From: Bacteroidales bacterium
GTDB taxonomy: Bacteria > Bacteroidota > Bacteroidia > Bacteroidales > Lentimicrobiaceae
Direction: 5' to 3'
Length of the DNA: 36,732 nucleotides
Assembly (NCBI GenBank): GCA_024636955.1
Contig: JAGXGB010000053.1
Location: forward strand, 1-36,732
The stretch's first letter is position 1; each line of letters begins with the position of its first letter. Below the pieces are notes generated by a model that had not been told where the DNA came from, made no database searches, and saw only the letters and a list, made by a program, of their open reading frames with translations. Positions 34,556-36,732 of the stretch are shown piece after piece. The translations under genes and the position numbers were made by a program.

Positions 34556-34969
34556 GTGTATATAAAAATCAGCAAGAATACATTCTATATTACCATCGTC
34601 CTGATCATGCTGCTGCCGATTTCTAAACAATGGAAGCTACTAATGTTTGGTACCCGCACAACCGGTGTGGCTGTCGACTACAAAATACTCAACCAACGGG
34701 CTGATATGCAATATAATTCTGAATATGCAAAAACTACCATATTCCAGTACCAAGTTGGGAATGCAGCTTACCGGGTACTGGGCCCGTCAAATTCAGTATA
34801 TGAACTTGGCGAAGAGCACAAGATCATCTACGACAAAAGAAGGCCTTCAAAATCAATGATTCCAACCATCGCCTACATGTATTCCTTCCATCGTATCATC
34901 ATTCCAATGATGGTGCTATTGGTTTGGATTGCATTCTACACTTCTTTCACACCACCCGTAAGGAGGTGA
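34556..34969 (+). CDS. small DUF3592-like membrane protein
   Basis: A 137-residue protein with an N-terminal membrane segment (about 9-21, FYITIVLIMLLPI), an extracytoplasmic or loop region of about 85 residues, and a second membrane segment (about 113-128, IIPMMVLLVWIAFYTSF). The middle reads FQYQVGNAAYRVLGPSNSVY then LGEEHKIIYDKRRPSKS, the pattern of DUF3592 proteins (a short beta-rich domain with V-x-Y-x-x-x-x-P ending). Function is unknown. I accept the GTG start: the first ATG lies within the first membrane segment, and a promoter box sits at the right distance upstream. Confidence 0.65.
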   Translation: MYIKISKNTFYITIVLIMLLPISKQWKLLMFGTRTTGVAVDYKILNQRADMQYNSEYAKTTIFQYQVGNAAYRVLGPSNSVYELGEEHKIIYDKRRPSKSMIPTIAYMYSFHRIIIPMMVLLVWIAFYTSFTPPVRR

Positions 34970-34985
34970 TTGAAGTCGTATTCAT

Positions 34986-35297
34986 CTATTTGATTTCTAT
35001 ACCGGTTTTCCTTATTTCGTGTGCAAATGGATTTTCAGATAACATATCCTGTCTTGAAAGTGGATGTGGTTCAATACGCAGATCAAACTTTGAAGCAAGT
35101 AGCATTAATTGAACTTGTATATCAAACTTGTCTGAATCTTGCAGATTGTCAATAATCAGGGCAATGTCAATATCACTCTCAGGTCTTTGCTTGTTTCTCG
35201 CGAATGAACCAAATAAGTAAGCTGTAACGAACCCTGGTGTTTGTTTTGCAACTGAAGAAATGTATTGCCTTATTATATTATCAGTTTCTTTATCCAT
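34986..35297 (-). CDS. MNT-type nucleotidyltransferase domain protein
   Basis: A 103-residue minimal nucleotidyltransferase of the DNA polymerase beta superfamily. The signature G-S-x10-D-x-D is intact: Gly30-Ser31 in LFGSFARNK, then Asp42 and Asp44 in SDIDIAL; a third acidic position is plausible in KFDLRIE. Such proteins are usually paired with a HEPN-domain gene. In characterised HepT/MntA pairs the MNT protein adds AMP to the HEPN toxin and neutralises it. Here the start codon overlaps the end of the HEPN gene by 25 bp, the usual coupling, but that HEPN gene is broken. The nucleotidyltransferase itself shows no lesion. Confidence 0.85.
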   Translation of the reverse strand: MDKETDNIIRQYISSVAKQTPGFVTAYLFGSFARNKQRPESDIDIALIIDNLQDSDKFDIQVQLMLLASKFDLRIEPHPLSRQDMLSENPFAHEIRKTGIEIK

Positions 35298-35586
35298 TCT
35301 CTGTTAGTCTTTAAGTTTTCAATCCAGGCTGCCGTAAATTCTGGTGTGCATTTCAGTTTAAAACTTGATTTATAATCATCATACCGCGAATTAATATTAA
35401 ATGCTGTAACAGTAATAAAAAAGAATCTTTGTTCCTCATTTAATTCAATTTGACATTTTTCAGCAAGTCGCAATAAATTATGTATATAAGGTGGGTACTC
35501 GTCATTTATCTTGACATAAAATCATCATCTGAACTTTCAGTCCAGTATTTTATTAGCTTTTCTTTATTGAATTCTGTTTGTTCCAT
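35273..35586 (-). pseudogene. HEPN-domain gene with internal frameshifting deletion
   Basis: The 5' part starts at ATG 35586 and reads MEQTEFNKEKLIKYWTESS then DDDFMSR before a stop at 35508-35506. One base out of frame, the sequence continues YVKINDEYPPYIHNLLRLA, then EKCQIELNEEQ to the end WIKKLII at 35273. In HEPN proteins of this type, roughly 30-35 residues (the second helix with its HxxxEK region) lie between DDF and YVK; here they are absent and the frame is lost. Both halves look otherwise conserved, so the deletion is probably recent. The stop overlaps the nucleotidyltransferase start. The gene should give only a 26-residue peptide; a re-start at TTG 35473 would give a 66-residue C-terminal fragment. 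Confidence 0.8.
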
Positions 35587-35590
35587 TTTC

Positions 35591-35598
35591 CAAATTTA
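35591..35598 (-). promoter_or_regulatory. -7 promoter element 4 nt from the HEPN start
   Basis: TAAATTTG on the minus strand fits TAnnTTTG, and GAAA then ATG follow immediately. This is the same 4-nt geometry as at tilS, so this transcript would also be leaderless or nearly so. Confidence 0.45.
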
Positions 35599-35654
35599 CA
35601 AATTTTATCCTTAAAAACTTTAGCTAAACTGTACATTTGAAAACTCAAAAATAC

Positions 35655-35662
35655 TAATTTTG
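35655..35662 (+). promoter_or_regulatory. -7 promoter element for the methyltransferase
   Basis: TAATTTTG followed by CA fits TAnnTTTG. It lies 167 bp before ATG 35829, giving a leader of about 160 nt with a mini-ORF (35681-35713, ten codons then TAA) and a 15-bp tandem repeat. Confidence 0.55.
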
Positions 35663-35720
35663 CACTATCAAAAACTTTGGATGTTAAATTACAATTCGGA
35701 TATGGTGAAGTAAATAGCCT

Positions 35721-35750
35721 CTGGTGATCTACCATCTGGTGATCTACCAT
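35721..35750 (+). repeat. exact 15-bp tandem duplication in the methyltransferase leader
   Basis: CTGGTGATCTACCAT occurs twice without a gap (35721-35735 and 35736-35750). Each unit contains TGGT-GATCT-ACCA, an imperfect dyad, so the pair can form competing small hairpins. Confidence 0.85.
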
Positions 35751-35828
35751 TGGTTATACCTCAAATAGACTCAGGCAATACCTGCCGGAGTTATTTTCAT
35801 GCCTTATTTATTAATAACATTAAACATC

Positions 35829-36605
35829 ATGAGTAACAATAAATCAATACACGAATTCGATTTCAACCTTATTTGCGAATACTTCTCAAGCATTGAACGG
35901 CAAGGTCCCGGAAGTCCGGAAGCAACTATTCAGGCACTGGGATTTATTGAGAACCTTACCGATAACTCACGCATCGCTGATATAGGCTGCGGAACCGGTG
36001 GTCAAACCATGGTACTTGCTCAACACACCCGGGGAAGCATTACAGGTGTAGATCTTTTCCCTGCATTCATCGACATTTTTAATGCTAATGTAGCAAGTCA
36101 TGATCTTCAAGACAGATTAAAAGGGGTGGTTGGTTCAATGGATGACCTTAACTTCAGCCTTGAAGAACTTGACCTGATCTGGTCAGAAGGCGCAATATAT
36201 AACATTGGCTATGACCGGGGACTAAAAGAATGGAAGAAATTCCTGAAAGACGGCGGATACATTGCTGTAACCGAAGTTTCCTGGCTGACTGATGAACGGC
36301 CTGAAGAGGTTGAAAAGTACTGGCTTGATGCTTATGCTGAAATTGATACAATTCCAAACAAAGTCAACCAGTTGCAAAAAGCAGGATACATGCCGGTAGC
36401 ACACTTTGTGTTACCTGATAGCTGCTGGACTGATAACTTCTATATTCCACAGGTTGAAGCACAAAAAATCTTCCTAAGTAAATATCCCGGAAACGAAACT
36501 GTAACTGACCTTGTCCATAACCAAAAACATGAAGCTCTCATGTATTCAAAGTACAAGGATTATTATGGTTATGTTTTCTATATTGGAAAGAAGCAAAGGG
36601 CTTAG
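35829..36605 (+). CDS. class I SAM-dependent methyltransferase
   Basis: A 258-residue Rossmann-fold methyltransferase from ATG 35829; an ATG ten codons upstream adds a hydrophobic PYLLITLNI stretch that I consider non-genuine, since relatives I recall from Bacteroides begin MSN with the same IHEFDF pattern. Motif I is [12 protein letters not shown] (49-60), which binds S-adenosylmethionine; GVDLFP supplies the acidic residue of motif [15 protein letters not shown] is motif IV; and the C-terminal [15 protein letters not shown] strand is strongly conserved in this group. The substrate is unknown. The stop codon lies in the first unit of a GCTTAG heptamer array. Confidence 0.9.
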   Translation: MSNNKSIHEFDFNLICEYFSSIERQGPGSPEATIQALGFIENLTDNSRIADIGCGTGGQTMVLAQHTRGSITGVDLFPAFIDIFNANVASHDLQDRLKGVVGSMDDLNFSLEELDLIWSEGAIYNIGYDRGLKEWKKFLKDGGYIAVTEVSWLTDERPEEVEKYWLDAYAEIDTIPNKVNQLQKAGYMPVAHFVLPDSCWTDNFYIPQVEAQKIFLSKYPGNETVTDLVHNQKHEALMYSKYKDYYGYVFYIGKKQRA

Positions 36606-36732
36606 AGCTTAGGGCTTAGGGCTTTGGGCATGGAGAATGGGCAAAGAAGTTCTTTGTTCTTTGTTCTGGGATCTGGGAAAAACATCGGTTTACAAACAAA
36701 CCCCACTTTAGCCTTTAGCCTTTAGCCCTTAG
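36600..36732 (+). repeat. three heptamer arrays at the window end
   Basis: Four GCTTAGR-type heptamers run from 36600 to 36627 (GCTTAGA, GCTTAGG, GCTTAGG, GCTTTGG); the first contains the methyltransferase stop TAG. Four more heptamers run from 36649 to 36676 (GTTCTTT, GTTCTTT, GTTCTGG, GATCTGG). Three TTTAGCC units lie at 36707-36727, followed by a cut-off CTTAG at the window edge. The first and last arrays are roughly inverted copies (GGCTTAG against TTTAGCC), so a long imperfect stem is possible. Confidence 0.75.

Noticed and set aside
35553..35750. 65-residue minus-strand open frame starting MVDHQMVDHQ
   Set aside because: It arises from the duplicated 15-bp repeat and runs over the HEPN promoter and start; no family resemblance.

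Overview
The window looks like the chromosome of a member of the Bacteroidota. The evidence is the uppS-bamA-skp-skp cluster, a protein with a type IX secretion (T9SS) C-terminal sorting domain, a Bacteroidota-type PEP carboxylase, and repeated use of the phylum's -7 promoter element TAnnTTTG (often followed by C) with few Shine-Dalgarno sites. The DNA is AT-rich. I see no phage, transposase, rRNA, tRNA or CRISPR, so genus and family cannot be fixed from this sequence alone.

Layout. 101-4811 (+) is an envelope cluster: uppS overlaps bamA by 4 bp and is followed by two OmpH/Skp chaperone genes and a strong terminator. 5127-7676 (+) is ppc, preceded by a striking repeat cluster. 7738-12490 (-) holds two transcription units: yqaA-like/terC, and nadB/gamma-carbonic anhydrase/yugP. 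12649-15813 (-) is a signalling group of AraC-type regulator, hybrid histidine kinase with Hpt domain, and single-domain response regulator. 16025-20335 (-) encodes the E1 and E2 subunits of 2-oxoglutarate dehydrogenase. A 55-residue 2[4Fe-4S] ferredoxin (20667-20834, -) lies between these and korAB (21027-23923, +), a 2-oxoacid:ferredoxin oxidoreductase. Next come an outer-membrane-type protein of unknown function and a small GNAT (both -), then tilS, dsbD and an FG-GAP/T9SS cargo gene (+), a queuosine-precursor transporter, a PAS histidine kinase, a DUF3592-like membrane protein, a decayed HEPN/nucleotidyltransferase pair (-), and a methyltransferase.

How the genes work together. The central block places two enzymes for the same step (2-oxoglutarate to succinyl-CoA) back to back: the NAD-linked dehydrogenase and the ferredoxin-linked oxidoreductase, with a ferredoxin between them. 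PEP carboxylase supplies oxaloacetate to the same cycle. The first cluster builds and inserts outer-membrane proteins; DsbD supplies periplasmic reducing power next to an exported protein.

The window is mostly housekeeping, and I did not find a clear new multi-gene system. The most unusual signals are: (i) short tandem repeats in non-coding DNA, including two unrelated four-copy arrays with an exact 11-bp period and heptamer arrays that begin at stop codons; (ii) a HEPN gene destroyed by an internal frameshifting deletion while its nucleotidyltransferase partner stays intact; (iii) a four-cysteine tail on 2-oxoglutarate dehydrogenase E1; (iv) genes whose promoter box lies 4 nt from the start codon, implying leaderless mRNAs.
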